Shown one piece after another: positions 1 to 12,800 of a DNA stretch of 64,000 bases. Positions within the stretch are counted from its first letter, which is position 1; every line of letters starts with the position of its first letter. The position numbers were made by a program, and so were the translations under genes. The notes beneath the pieces were generated by a model. That model saw only the letters and a list, made by a program, of their open reading frames with translations. It searched no databases and was not told the DNA's origin. The stretch is from positions 15,197,911 to 15,261,910 of the forward strand of contig OZ025256.1 of the NCBI GenBank assembly GCA_964019135.1, in the 5' to 3' direction. This DNA is from Arenicola marina (taxonomy: Eukaryota > Annelida > Polychaeta > Arenicolidae).

Positions 1-1449
1 GATGGTATAGAGTAGAGATAAGATGGTATAGGATATATCTTGTAACTAAAAGGACAATATAATGGCACTCGCAAAATGTACAAACAAAGAGTAGTAGCAT
101 ATGAACGAGATTGTGTCACCCATAGGGTGAGGATAAAGAAAAATTAGGCTCATTTCCACTATAATGACCTGGGTCTTAACAATTGACCTTGACCCGTCAA
201 AAACTAATCACATTATTTTGGAGCGAAAATCTAGTTTTACACGAAGTCTATGCTGCCTACGTCGCATAAGGAGTTTTTCTCTGTGATATTAGATAGGGAC
301 TTTTAACATGGGAAACCCAACAGGAAAATGTTTCGCCCCCTAGTGGGAAAAGTAAAATATGAAGTATACTATTTTAATTAAGAAACAAGTAAAAAATAAA
401 ACTAGGCGTCCTTTGCCCTTAATTCCATCTCGATATCTTCAATATTAAGCGTGTTATTAATTTATGTCGTATTTAATTATTTCAATTAATTATTTGACAA
501 CCTACTTGTCTGTAGCCATTAAAATTGTGGTTTAATTTTCTTCCTTTATTGACACGCAATGCATGTAGCCCCCCAAAAAAAGACTAGATAAGTTGCATGA
601 TGTTTGTGGGGAGTGGGCCGCAAATTTATGACGTACAGCACACCAAATAAACACAGCGATAAACGTTTTGAAAGTAATGAAATTCATATTAACCAAACAG
701 TTATGATAAACTGCAACAACATTTGTCATTTACATAATTGGAAGGCTGCTCATGCATGAACCGTCCGTATGATTATGATTTCCAGGACTTTTCAAACCGC
801 TTCAGAAGATTACGTTACCGCAAATATATATAAATGATTTATTCATTTTTGCGCTAATGTTCAACGAAAAGAGAGCGAGGTGATGTTGAGACAAATTGAT
901 CAATGCGGGTACCTATCTGCGGTGTATAGCGGCGTTTGTGTGGAGTGCACTATCAACATTCGGCAACCATATATCGCAAAATCGACGTAGCTATAGTATA
1001 ATAATAGTAACAATTTTATTGATTCAGGAGCACTTTAGGCACAATGCCCATGGTATATACATACACTTCACATAAATACATACAAATCAATACATGCGGC
1101 AAGTCTTCTGAAGCCCTGAGGGCTGGTTTCATATAAAATTAGTAGTAGCTATATGCCTAGTAGGTGATCCACTACTGAACGAGTAACAATAATAATTTAA
1201 ATGTTCGGTGTAATTTCTTAAAACGCCTTTCCTAGGTCATCCTACTGGCAGCCGATATAAATGATAAAATATAATCCCCTGAACTTGCTTCGGGTCGTGA
1301 AAAGATGGAGACCTCAGCAAGATTCACATCTCTGAAACCCATTATACTCTGATGTCAAGACTAATTGACCTTGTTTTCGGAACATACTATATTAGTTTAA
1401 AAACAATGACAGATGAGAGCGGTGATGAGATGAGAAATGGATGTCTTAC
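1..1449. other. Non-coding left edge, presumed intron of the gene starting at 1495
   Basis: The stretch is AT-rich with stops in all frames, and I found no exon with credible splice sites or a recognisable protein motif. If the signal-peptide exon at 1450-1495 is real, this is its first intron and the rest of the gene lies outside the window. The part around 1010-1140 looks like the terminal part of a dispersed repeat, but no coding motif backs this. Confidence 0.4.
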
Positions 1450-1495
1450 CCGACACGGCAGCAATGGCTACCAGAAGAACAAATATGGCGTCCAT
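1450..1495 (-). CDS. Signal-peptide first coding exon of an unidentified secreted protein (partial)
   Basis: On the minus strand an ATG at 1495 opens MDAIFVLLVAIAAVS plus one base, then a good donor (TCGG|GTAAGA) at 1449/1450. A short Met-Asp start followed by a hydrophobic stretch rich in small residues is what a cleavable signal peptide looks like, and a phase-1 intron right after it is usual for secreted proteins. A TATA box lies about 120 bp upstream. No later exon could be found between here and base 1, so the mature protein is unknown. The exon is too short to name a family. Confidence 0.55.
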
Positions 1496-1612
1496 CTTGA
1501 AAACAAATCAAGTGCTGTGATGGCCCGCCCAGATAATGTGCAGAATAAGCAGTGAATAGCTTGAGTCTGGATGCTGGCTGGCTGTCCGGACTGTATATTG
1601 GGTACTGCGAGG

Positions 1613-1620
1613 TTTATAAA
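1613..1620 (-). promoter_or_regulatory. TATA box upstream of the signal-peptide exon
   Basis: TTTATAAA on the minus strand, with GC-richer sequence downstream. A start site about 30 bp away (near 1585) would give a 5' UTR of about 90 nt before the ATG at 1495, normal for a TATA-driven animal gene. The core is palindromic, so direction is inferred from the downstream exon. Confidence 0.5.
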
Positions 1621-1951
1621 TAAGTATCTAATGAAACAGATAAGGAATCAAAAGATATGCTCTTAGATGGGTGAGAGATAAAGGATATGTTTGCGGAGCG
1701 TTTAGATAACAATGCCACCACAACGGCAAATCTAGACTTGGTATCGGCTTTTCGGTTATGAGAAGGTGTTGCTGATATGCGCACAAAAGGTTTGCCTTAC
1801 AGGTTGAAGTTGAACTTATGCATCGACTTATGCAAGTACCAAGTACCAAGGTTCACATATTGTAATTTGCATAATTTGTGTCAGCCCACGGATCTTGTTC
1901 CACTATCCTTGACACGAACCTTGTTGAACTATTCATAATTACGTGGACAAC

Positions 1952-2146
1952 ACATTGTACAAAACATAGCGGCTAGATGTGCTCTATTAATCTACGTCTG
2001 CAGGGCTATTCGATGAATGTTTTCGCCGGTGAATACCATATAATTGCGTGTGCAAAACATTGCACAACACATGCCGGCTAGATGTGCCCTCTGTATCTAC
2101 GTCTGCAGGGCTATTCGATGAATGTTTTCGCCGGTGAATACCATAT
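1952..2146. repeat. Direct repeat, two copies with a 105-bp period
   Basis: The stretches 1952-2041 and 2057-2146 are near-identical over about 90 bp, sharing the block ending TTTTCGCCGGTGAATACCAT. Differences cluster in the first third (CTCTATTAAT versus CCTCTGTATC). No gene is involved. It reads as a young local duplication. Confidence 0.8.
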
Positions 2147-3563
2147 CCCGCGTGGACACCCTTGTTTAGTGCAGATTTCACCGTCCTCCCTCGCTTTGAA
2201 AGTGCATATGCCCTTGATATGCCTTTAACAAGAATTATTGACAACTGTATTATAAGATAAGATGATGTATAAGAAATGTATATAATGTCGCGCCATAGTT
2301 CGATTGTCCTTTTGTTGTGTCGGTTTTGATGATGATGCGTGTATGATATCTGAACGAGACTCGGACTCATATTAAATATTCTTCCCGTTCATTAATGAGT
2401 TATGCCTGCTCTAATAGTATATCAAACACATCAACTATAGGTGGCTTTGTGCAATATGTTGCCCACCAGAGAATATATATCAAGCCGGCGGACAATCCCG
2501 CAGCAAATATTTATTTTATTTATTTATTTCGTACTCGTAGTACACGAAAATAAAAGGAGAAAAGGAAAGAAACAAAAACTGACGAACTTGTAACTTACAC
2601 TCCCCGTGAAGATGCCTGGTTTCGGCTTAAGCTGCGACATATTTACGACGAGTCGTAATTTTGCCGGGTGGTTTTAATTCATCACCACGATCATTGTTGT
2701 TTTGAGCATTATTTTGTGTACAATGAACGCAAACCAGCATATTCCCCGCCGAACGCGTCAAGGCATTCAAAACTCAGTTGGTGACGATTTTTTTTGCGAA
2801 TTTCCTTTTTCTTTTTCAAGAGTTTTTTTTAAAACACTGTGTAAGACGTATTACTTCGAATTAACATACCGCATTTGACTGCGGAAGATGTGTAGTTTTG
2901 TATTGTAATCGGGGTTACAACATATTTATTGCGTACTCGTGCAATTTTCAAACATGTCTCATGCACATTGAAGTACAGAAAGTAATGCCGTTCGATCTAC
3001 TGTGACAGGCATATAGTAAACGACAACATTGTTTGCATAAATAGTAAGTTACATCTCCATGCATTTGGTATTGTAAGGTATCATTCACTTATTAATTGTA
3101 TCTTCGTGAACAGTTTCCGTTGGTGGTTTAAAATGACCACTTTTGTATTATACTATTGTATATGTTGAACCAGGCTGTATGGAACGTGTTGAAACAATAG
3201 AAATATTTCCGCATATTTTGTTTCTTTTATAGTTCGGGCTGTACAATATAGGATGACTAGTAGGGTGGGTGGAGTGGGGGTTGGAAAGGGGTGGCATGGT
3301 GGGTTTCGAAGTTACATTGACTTGTGAGTGTCAGGCTCCTAGGTGGAAAAAAGGCCCTGTAGACAAATTCTGGAATATTCCTTATTTTGAACTACGTATG
3401 AGACATGTAATAATTGATAGGCACTTCATAAGCGCTCTTCCACTAGATTTAATACCTGCGCCCCTATTTCGCATCATCGTGTCCCTGACAAGGTCCAGGC
3501 CAATGGCCAATGTTTCGTTACGCTCGTGTTGACCTTCGCTGTCAGCCTCCTGGAAAGCAATAC
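2147..3563. other. Non-coding, includes the presumed 3' UTR of the SLC22 gene
   Basis: No supportable gene. An (ATTT)n tract at about 2505-2530 resembles a retroelement tail. For the SLC22 gene ending at 3564 on the minus strand, candidate poly(A) signals are ATTAAA at 3448-3453 and AATAAA at 2935-2940 (minus-strand reading). The nearer one would give a 3' UTR of about 110-140 nt. Confidence 0.35.
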
Positions 3564-3891
3564 TTATAGCTGTGTCGACTCATCTGTGGAAGGAAGGTAG
3601 GGATCAGTACTTTGTCGGCCGACTCGAGATCGACTTCGCGTGGTCACTGGTACATTGACCTTGCCATTTTGACCTTGACCTTTGCCCTCGTATGGCGTCG
3701 CCCACTCAACGTTTGTCTTGGCACTGTGATTTTTGGCGACTGCGCTGACGGGGTCAATTTCTGTTATACTTGGTTTCTCTTCGACATTTATTGTTGCATA
3801 ATCGCCATCCTCAAGGTCAAACCCCGCATTCGTGACGCCATCCATCGCAAGTTCGGCTTTCGCGGTCTTCTTTTTACACAACCCAATATTC
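3564..3891 (-). CDS. SLC22 gene, coding exon 12 (long cytosolic tail, stop)
   Basis: The acceptor CTATTTTTCAG|GAATAT is followed by a hydrophilic tail of about 108 residues: a basic start (GLCKKKTAKAE), an acidic middle (FDLEDGDYATINVEEK), a Ser/Arg-rich part (TTRSRSRVGRQS) and the end DESTQL. The tail is longer than in typical members. The last four residues STQL fit a class I PDZ ligand (S/T-x-hydrophobic), as does the STQF I recall for human URAT1. Confidence 0.9.
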
Positions 3892-6800
3892 CTGAAAAAT
3901 AGAGAACAAATATGACGCTCTTCAAGTATTCGATTTGTTTGAAAAGGTTTGAACAACTTAATATTACAAATTTCTTCTTTAAACTGTGTTACGGACGAAA
4001 GAATAATTAGTACATACTTGGCAAATTCCTCGCCTTCTTCCACCGTCTCAGGTAACTTCCGGTTCATAGTTTCAGGGAAAAAGATGGCGAATATTCCCGC
4101 CAATATGGACAAGATGCCATAGATGAGGAAGGGACCAGGGCTCCAGAATCCGGCCTGTGACGTCACAACAAAGACCCATCACTGATATATACACGAGGGT
4201 AATTCTGCGTAAGTAATATAGGTCAGACTTGCAAGTTAACTAGGATTTCATATTGTTGTCGTGAGAATCCACGACATGATAATACAACGTGACACCGCTT
4301 ATATAAATATATTTTGTAATCACTCATCGGTACAGGACGTGATTATAAGGCCGTAGCCAGGCCTATTTTTTTGTTTCGTTTTTTTAATAACATACTTTAT
4401 TTAGCAACCCACAATAAAATACAGATATATATATGTAATTACAAGTCAAAAGATAACCAGGTAAAGAAGTTGACTGATCAGACTAATTGGAAAAGAATGT
4501 TATCAATCACAGAACATATTTCATGGTTACCGCACTGACTATAAGTATATTTTCTAAAATGTAGTTCAAAATAAAAAAAAGGCACGACTCGATATTTCTC
4601 TCATGAGCAGAGAACCGCATTTGATATGATATCAAACACAATTATATTATTTGATAAGAATAATAACATCGCCGAATAAAATCATTTTATCTAATACTTG
4701 TTCAACATATGACCAGATACATTTTGCGCGGGGACATTCAAACAGAAGATGCTTGACGTCGTGGTCTTCGTTATATTCTTTGCACTGTGCGTCTTGAGAT
4801 AGTTTCATTCTGTAGCCAGGCCAATGACTCATCGGTATAGGACGCGATGATAAAGACTGTAGCCAGGCCTATGACTCATCGGTACAGGACGCGATGATCA
4901 AGGCCGTAGCCAGGCCTATGACTCATCGGTAAGGACGCGATGATCAAGGCCGTAGCCAGGCCTATGACTCATCGGTACAGGACGCGATGATAAAGGCCGT
5001 AGCCAGGCCTATGACTCATCGGTACAGGACGCGATGATCAAGGCCGGAGCCAGGCCTATGACTCATCGGTACAGGACGCGATGATCAAGGCCGTAGCCAG
5101 GCCTATGACGCATCGGTACAGGACCCGACGATAAAGGCCGTAGCCAGGCCTATGACGCATCGGTACAGGACCCGACGATAAAGGCCGTAGCCAGGCCTAT
5201 GACTCCTCGGTACAGGACGCGATAAAGGCCGTAGCCAGGCCTATGACTCCTCGGTAAGGACGCGACGATAAAGGCCGTAGCCAGGCCTATGACTCATCGG
5301 TATAGGACGCGATGATAAAGGCCGTAGCCAGGCCTATGACTCATCGGTACAGGACGCAATGATAAAGGCCGTAGCCAGGCCTATGACTCATCGGTAAGGA
5401 CGCGATAAAGGCCGTAGCCAGGCCAATGACTCATCGGTATAGGACCCGACGATCAAAGCTGTAGCCAGGCCTATGACTCATCGGTATAGGACGCGATGAT
5501 AAAGGCCGTAGCCAGGCCTATGACTCATCGGTATAGGACGCGATGATAAAGGCCGTAGCCAGGCCTATGACTCATCGGTACAGGACGCGATGATCAAGGC
5601 CGGAGCCAGGCCTATGACTCATCGGTACAGGACGCAATGATAAAGGCCGTAGCCAGGCCTATGACTCATCGGTAAGGACGCGATAAAGGCCGTGGCCAGG
5701 CCTATGACTCATCGGTATAGGACCCGACGATAAAAGCTGTAGCCAGGCCTATGACTCATCGGTACAGGACGCGATGATCAAGGCCGTAGCCAGGCCTATG
5801 ACTCATCGGTGCAGGACGCGATGATAAAGGCCGTAGCCAGGCATATGACTCATCGGTACAGGACGCGATGATCAAGGCTGTAGCCAGGCCAATGACTCAT
5901 CGGTAGAGGACGCGATGGTAAAGGCCGTAGCCAGACCTATGGCTCATCGGTACAGGACGCGATGATAAAGGCTGTAGCCAGGCCAATGACTCATCGGTAC
6001 AGGACGCGATGGTAAAGGCCGTAGCCAGACCTATGGCTCATCGGTACAGGACGCGACGATAAAGGCCGTAGCCAGGCCTATGACTCATCGGTACAGGACG
6101 CGATGATAAAGGCCGTAGCCAGGCCTATGACTCATCGGTACAGGACGCTATGATAAAGGCCGTAGCCAGGCCTATGACTCATCGGTACAGGACGCGATGA
6201 TCAAGGCCGGAGCCAGGCCTATGACTCATCGGTATAGGACGCGATGATAAAGGCCGTAGCCAGGCCTATGACTCATCGGTACAGGACGCGATGATAAAGG
6301 CCGTAGCCAGGCCTATGACTCATCGGTACAGGACGCCATGATAAAGGCCGTAGCCAGGCCTATGACTCATCGGTACAGGACGCGATGATAAAGGCCGTAG
6401 CCAGGCCTATGACGCATCGGTGTAGGACGCGATGATAAAGGCTGTAGCCAGGCCTATGACTCATCGGTACAGGACGCGATAAAGGCCGTAGCCAGGCCTA
6501 TGACTCGTCGATACAGGACGCGATAAATGCCGTAGCCAGGCCTATGACTCATCGGTACAGGACGCGATGATGAAGGCCGTAGCCAGGTCTATGACTCATC
6601 GGTACAGGACGCGATGATAAAGGCTGTAGCCAGGCCAATGACTCATCGGTAGAGGACGCGATGGTAAAGGCCGTAGCCAGACCTATGGCTCATCGGTACA
6701 GGACGCGATGATAAAGGCTGTAGCCAGGCCAATGACTCATCGGTACAGGACGCGATGGTAAAGGCCGTAGCCAGACCTATGGCTCATCGGTACAGGACGC

Positions 6801-9800
6801 GACGATAAAGGCCGTAGCCAGGCCTATGACTCATCGGTACAGGACGCCATGATAAAGGCCGTAGCCAGGCCTATGACTCATCGGTACAGGACGCTATGAT
6901 AAAGGCCGTAGCCAGGCCTATGACTCATCGGTACAGGACGCGATGATCAAGGCCGGAGCCAGGCCTATGACTCATCGGTATAGGACGCGATGATCAAGGC
7001 CGTAGCCAGGCCTATGACTCATCGGTACAGGACGCGATGATAAAGGCCGTAGCCAGGCCTATGACTCATCGGTACAGGACGCCATGATAAAGGCCGTAGC
7101 CAGGCCTATGACTCATCGGTACAGGACGCGATGATAAAGGCCGTAGCCAGGCCTATGTCGCATCGGTGTAGGACGCGATGATAAAGGCTGTAGCCAGGCC
7201 TATGACTCATCGGTACAGGACGCGATAAAGGCCGTAGCCAGGCCTATGACTCGTCGATACAGGACGCGATAAATGCCGTAGCCAGGCCTATGACTCATCG
7301 GTACAGGACGCGATGATAAAGGCCGTAGCCGGGCCTATGACTCGTCGGTACAGGACGCGATAAAGGCCGTAGCCAGGCCTATGACTCGTCGATACAGGAC
7401 GCGATAAATGCCGTAGCCAGGCCTATGACTCATCGGTACAGGACGCGATGATATAGGCCGTAGCCGGGCCTATGACTCGTCGGTACAGGACGCGATAAAG
7501 GCCGTAGCCAGGCCTATGACGCATCGGTACAGGACGCGATAAAGGCCGTAGCCAGGCCTATGACTCATCGGTACAGGACGCGATGATAAAGGCCGTAGCC
7601 AGGCCTATGACGCATCGGTACAGGACGCGATAAAGGCCGTAGCCAGGCCTATGACTCATCGGTACGGGACGGGATAAAGGCCGTAGCCAGGCCTATGACT
7701 CATCGGTACAGGACGCGATGATAAAGGCCGTAGCCGGGCTTATGACTCGTCGGTACAGGACGCGATGATAAAGGCCGTAGCCAGGCCTATGACTCATCGG
7801 TACAGGACGCGATGTTCAAGGCCGTAGCCAGGCCTATGACTCATCGGTACAGGACGCGATGATAAAGGCCGTAGCCAGGCCTATGACTCATCGGTACAGG
7901 ACGCGATGATCAAGGCCGGAGCCAGGCCTATGACTCATCGGTATAGGACGCGATGATAAAGGCCGTAGCCAGGCCTATGACTCATCGGTACAGGACGCGA
8001 TGGTAAAGGCCGTAGCCAGGCCTATGACTCATCGGTACAGGACGCGATGATAAAGGCCGTAGCCAGGCCTATGACTCATCGGTACAGGACGCGATGATCA
8101 AGGCCGTAGCCAGGCCTATGACTCATCGGTACAGGACGCCATGATAAAGGCCGTAGCCAGGCCTATGACTCATCGGTACAGGACGCGATGGTAAAGGCCG
8201 TAGCCAGGCCTATGACTCAACGGTACAGGACGCGAGGATCAAGGCTGTAGCCAGGCCTATGACGCATCGGTACAGAACGCGATGATAAAGGCCGTAGCCA
8301 GGCCTATGACGCATCGGTGTAGGACGCGATGATAAAGGCTGTAGCCAGGCCTATGACTCATCGGTACAGGACGCGATAAAGGCCGTAGCCAGGCCTATGA
8401 CTCGTCGATACAGGACGCGATAAAGGCCGTAGCCAGGCCTATGACTCATCGGTACAGGACGCGATGATTATGGCCGTAGCCGGGCCTATGACTCGTCGGT
8501 ACAGGACGCGATGATGAAGGCCGTAGCCAGGCCTATGACTCATCGGTATAGGACGCAATGATAAAGGCCGTAGCCGGGCCTATGACTCGTCGGTACAGGA
8601 CGCGATAAAGGCCGTAGCCAGGCCTATGACTCATCGGTACAGGACGCGATGATAAAGGCCGTAGCCAGGCCTATGACGCATCGGTACAGGACGCGATAAA
8701 GACCGTAGCCAGGCCTATGACTCATCGGTACAGGACGCGATGATCAAGGCCGTAGCCAGGCCTATGACGCATCGGTACAGGACGCGATAAAGGCCGTAGC
8801 CAGGCCTATGACTCATCGGTACAGGACGCGATGTTCAAGGCCGTAGCCAGGCCTATGACTCATCGGTACAGGACGCGATGATAAAGGCCGTAGCCAGGCC
8901 TATGACTCATCGGTACAGGACCCGACGATAAAGGCCGTAGCCAGGCCTATGACTCATCGGTACAGGACGCGATGTTCAAGGCCGTAGCCAGGCCTATGAC
9001 TCATCGGTACAGGACGCGATGTTCAAGGCCGTAGCCAGGCCTATGACTCATCGGTAGAGGACGCGATGTTCAAGGCCGTAGCCGGGCCTATGACTCGTCG
9101 GTACAGGACGCGATGATAAAGGCCCTAGCCAGGCCTATGACTCATCGGTACAGGACGCGATGATAAAGGCTGTAGCCAGGCCTATGACTCATCGGTATAG
9201 GACGCGATGATAAAGGCTGTAGCCAGGCCTATGACTCATCGGTATAGGACGCGATGATAAATGCTGTAGCCAGGCCTATGACTCATCGGTATAGGACGCG
9301 ATGATAAAGGCTGTAGCCAGACCTATGACTCATCGGTACAGGACGCGATGATAAAGGCCGTAGCCGGGCCTATGACTCATCGGTATAGGACGCGATGATA
9401 AAGGCTGTAGCCGGGCCTATGACTCATCGGTACAGGACGCGATGATAAAGGCCGTAGCCGGGCCTATGACTCAGCGGTATAGGACGCGATGATAAAGGCT
9501 GTAGCCGGGCCTATGACTCATCGGTACAGAACGCGATAAAGGCCGTAGCCAGGCCTATGACTCATCGGTAAGGACGTGATGATAAAGGCCGTAGCCAGGC
9601 CTATGACTCATCGGTACAGAACGCGATAAAGGCCGTAGCCAGGCCTATGACTCATCGGTAAGGACGTGATGATAAAGGCCGTAGCCAGGCCTATGACTCA
9701 TCGGTAAGGACGCGATGATAAAGGCCGTAGCCAGGCCTATGACGCATCGGTACAGGACGCGATAAAGGCCGTAGCCAGGCCTATGACTCATCGGTACGGG

Positions 9801-12800
9801 ACGGGATAAAGGCCGTAGCCAGGCCTATGACTCATCGGTACAGGACGCGATGATAAAGGCCGTAGCCGGGCTTATGACTCGTCGGTACAGGACGCGATGA
9901 TAAAGGCCGTAGCTAGGCCTATGACTCATCGGTACAGGACGCGATGTTCAAGGCCGTAGCCAGGCCTATGACTCATCGGTACAGGACGCGATGATAAAGG
10001 CCGTAGCCAGGCCTATGACTCATCGGTACAGGACGCGATGATCAAGGCCGGAGCCAGGCCTATGACTCATCGGTATAGGACGCGATGATAAAGGCCGTAG
10101 CCAGGCCTATGACTCATCGGTACAGGACGCGATGGTAAAGGCCGTAGCCAGGCCTATGACTCATCGGTACAGGACGCGATGATAAAGGCCGTAGCCAGGC
10201 CTATGACTCATCGGTACAGGACGCGATGATCAAGGCCGTAGCCAGGCCTATGACTCATCGGTACAGGACGCCATGATAAAGGCCGTAGCCAGGCCTATGA
10301 CTCATCGGTACAGGACGCGATGGTAAAGGCCGTAGCCAGGCCTATGACTCAACGGTACAGGACGCGAGGATCAAGGCTGTAGCCAGGCCTATGACGCATC
10401 GGTACAGAACGCGATGATAAAGGCCGTAGCCAGGCCTATGACGCATCGGTGTAGGACGCGATGATAAAGGCTGTAGCCAGGCCTATGACTCATCGGTACA
10501 GGACGCGATCAAGGCCGTAGCCAGGCCTATGACTCGTCGATACAGGACGCGATAAAGGCCGTAGCCAGGCCTATGACTCATCGGTACAGGACGCGATGAT
10601 AAAGGCCGTAGCCAGGCCTACGACGCATCGGTACAGGACGCGATAAAGACCGTAGCCAGGCCTATGACTCATCGGTACAGGACGCGATGATAAAGGCCGT
10701 AGCCAGGCCTATGACGCATCGGTACAGGACGCGATAAAGGCCGTAGCCAGGCCTATGACTCATCGGTACAGGACGCAATGTTCAAGGCCGTAGCCAGGCC
10801 TATGACTCATCGGTACAGGACGCGATGATAAAGGCCGTAGCCAGGCCTATGACTCATCGGTACAGGACCCGACGATAAAGGCCGTAGCCAGGCCTATGAC
10901 TCATCGGTACAGGACGCGATGTTCAAGGCCGTAGCCAGGCCTATGACTCATCGGTACAGGACGCGATGGTAAAGGCCGTAGCCAGGCCTATGACTCAACG
11001 GTACAGGACGCGAGGATCAAGGCTGTAGCCAGGCCTATGACGCATCGGTACAGAACGCGATGATAAAGGCCGTAGCCAGGCCTATGACGCATCGGTGTAG
11101 GACGCGATGATAAAGGCTGTAGCCAGGCCTATGACTCATCGGTACAGGACGCGATAAAGGCCGTAGCCAGGCCTATGACTCGTCGATACAGGACGCGATA
11201 AAGGCCGTAGCCAGGCCTATGACTCATCGGTACAGGACGCGATGATTATGGCCGTAGCCGGGCCTATGACTCGTCGGTACAGGACGCGATGATGAAGGCC
11301 GTAGCCAGGCCTATGACTCATCGGTATAGGACGCAATGATAAAGGCCGTAGCCGGGCCTATGACTCGTCGGTACAGGACGCGATAAAGGCCGTAGCCAGG
11401 CCTATGACTCATCGGTACAGGACGCGATGATAAAGGCCGTAGCCAGGCCTATGACGCATCGGTACAGGACGCGATAAAGACCGTAGCCAGGCCTATGACT
11501 CATCGGTACAGGACGCGATGAGCAAGGCCGTAGCCAGGCCTATGACGCATCGGTACAGGACGCGATAAAGGCCGTAGCCAGGCCTATGACTCATCGGTAC
11601 AGGACGCGATGTTCAAGGCCGTAGCCAGGCCTATGACTCATCGGTACAGGACGCGATGATAAAGGCCGTAGCCAGGCCTATGACTCATCGGTACAGGACC
11701 CGACGATAAAGGCCGTAGCCAGGCCTATGACTCATCGGTACAGGACGCGATGTTCAAGGCCGTAGCCAGGCCTATGACTCATCGGTACAGGACGCGATGT
11801 TCAAGGCCGTAGCCAGGCCTATGACTCATCGGTAGAGGACGCGATGTTCAAGGCCGTAGCCGGGCCTATGACTCGTCGGTACAGGACGCGATGATAAAGG
11901 CCCTAGCCAGGCCTATGACTCATCGGTACAGGACGCGATGATAAAGGCTGTAGCCAGGCCTATGACTCATCGGTATAGGACGCGATGATAAAGGCTGTAG
12001 CCAGGCCTATGACTCATCGGTATAGGACGCGATGATAAATGCTGTAGCCAGGCCTATGACTCATCGGTATAGGACGCGATGATAAAGGCTGTAGCCAGAC
12101 CTATGACTCATCGGTACAGGACGCGATGATAAAGGCCGTAGCCGGGCCTATGACTCATCGGTATAGGACGCGATGATAAAGGCTGTAGCCGGGCCTATGA
12201 CTCATCGGTACAGGACGCCATGATAAAGGCCGTAGCCGGGCCTATGACTCAGCGGTATAGGACGCGATGATAAAGGCTGTAGCCGGGCCTATGACTCATC
12301 GGTACAGAACGCGATAAAGGCCGTAGCCAGGCCTATGACTCATCGGTAAGGACGTGATGATAAAGGCCGTAGCCAGGCCTATGACTCATCGGTACAGAAC
12401 GCGATAAAGGCCGTAGCCAGGCCTATGACTCATCGGTAAGGACGTGATGATAAAGGCCGTAGCCAGGCCTATGACTCATCGGTAAGGACGCGATGATAAA
12501 GGCCGTAGCCAGGCCTATGACGCATCGGTACAGGACGCGATAAAGGCCGTAGCCAGGCCTATGACTCATCGGTACGGGACGGGATAAAGGCCGTAGCCAG
12601 GCCTATGACTCATCGGTACAGGACGCGATGATAAAGGCCGTAGCCGGGCTTATGACTCGTCGGTACAGGACGCGATGATAAAGGCCGTAGCCAGGCCTAT
12701 GACTCATCGGTACAGGACGCGATGTTCAAGGCCGTAGCCAGGCCTATGACTCATCGGTACAGGACGCGATGATAAAGGCCGTAGCCAGGCCTATGACTCA

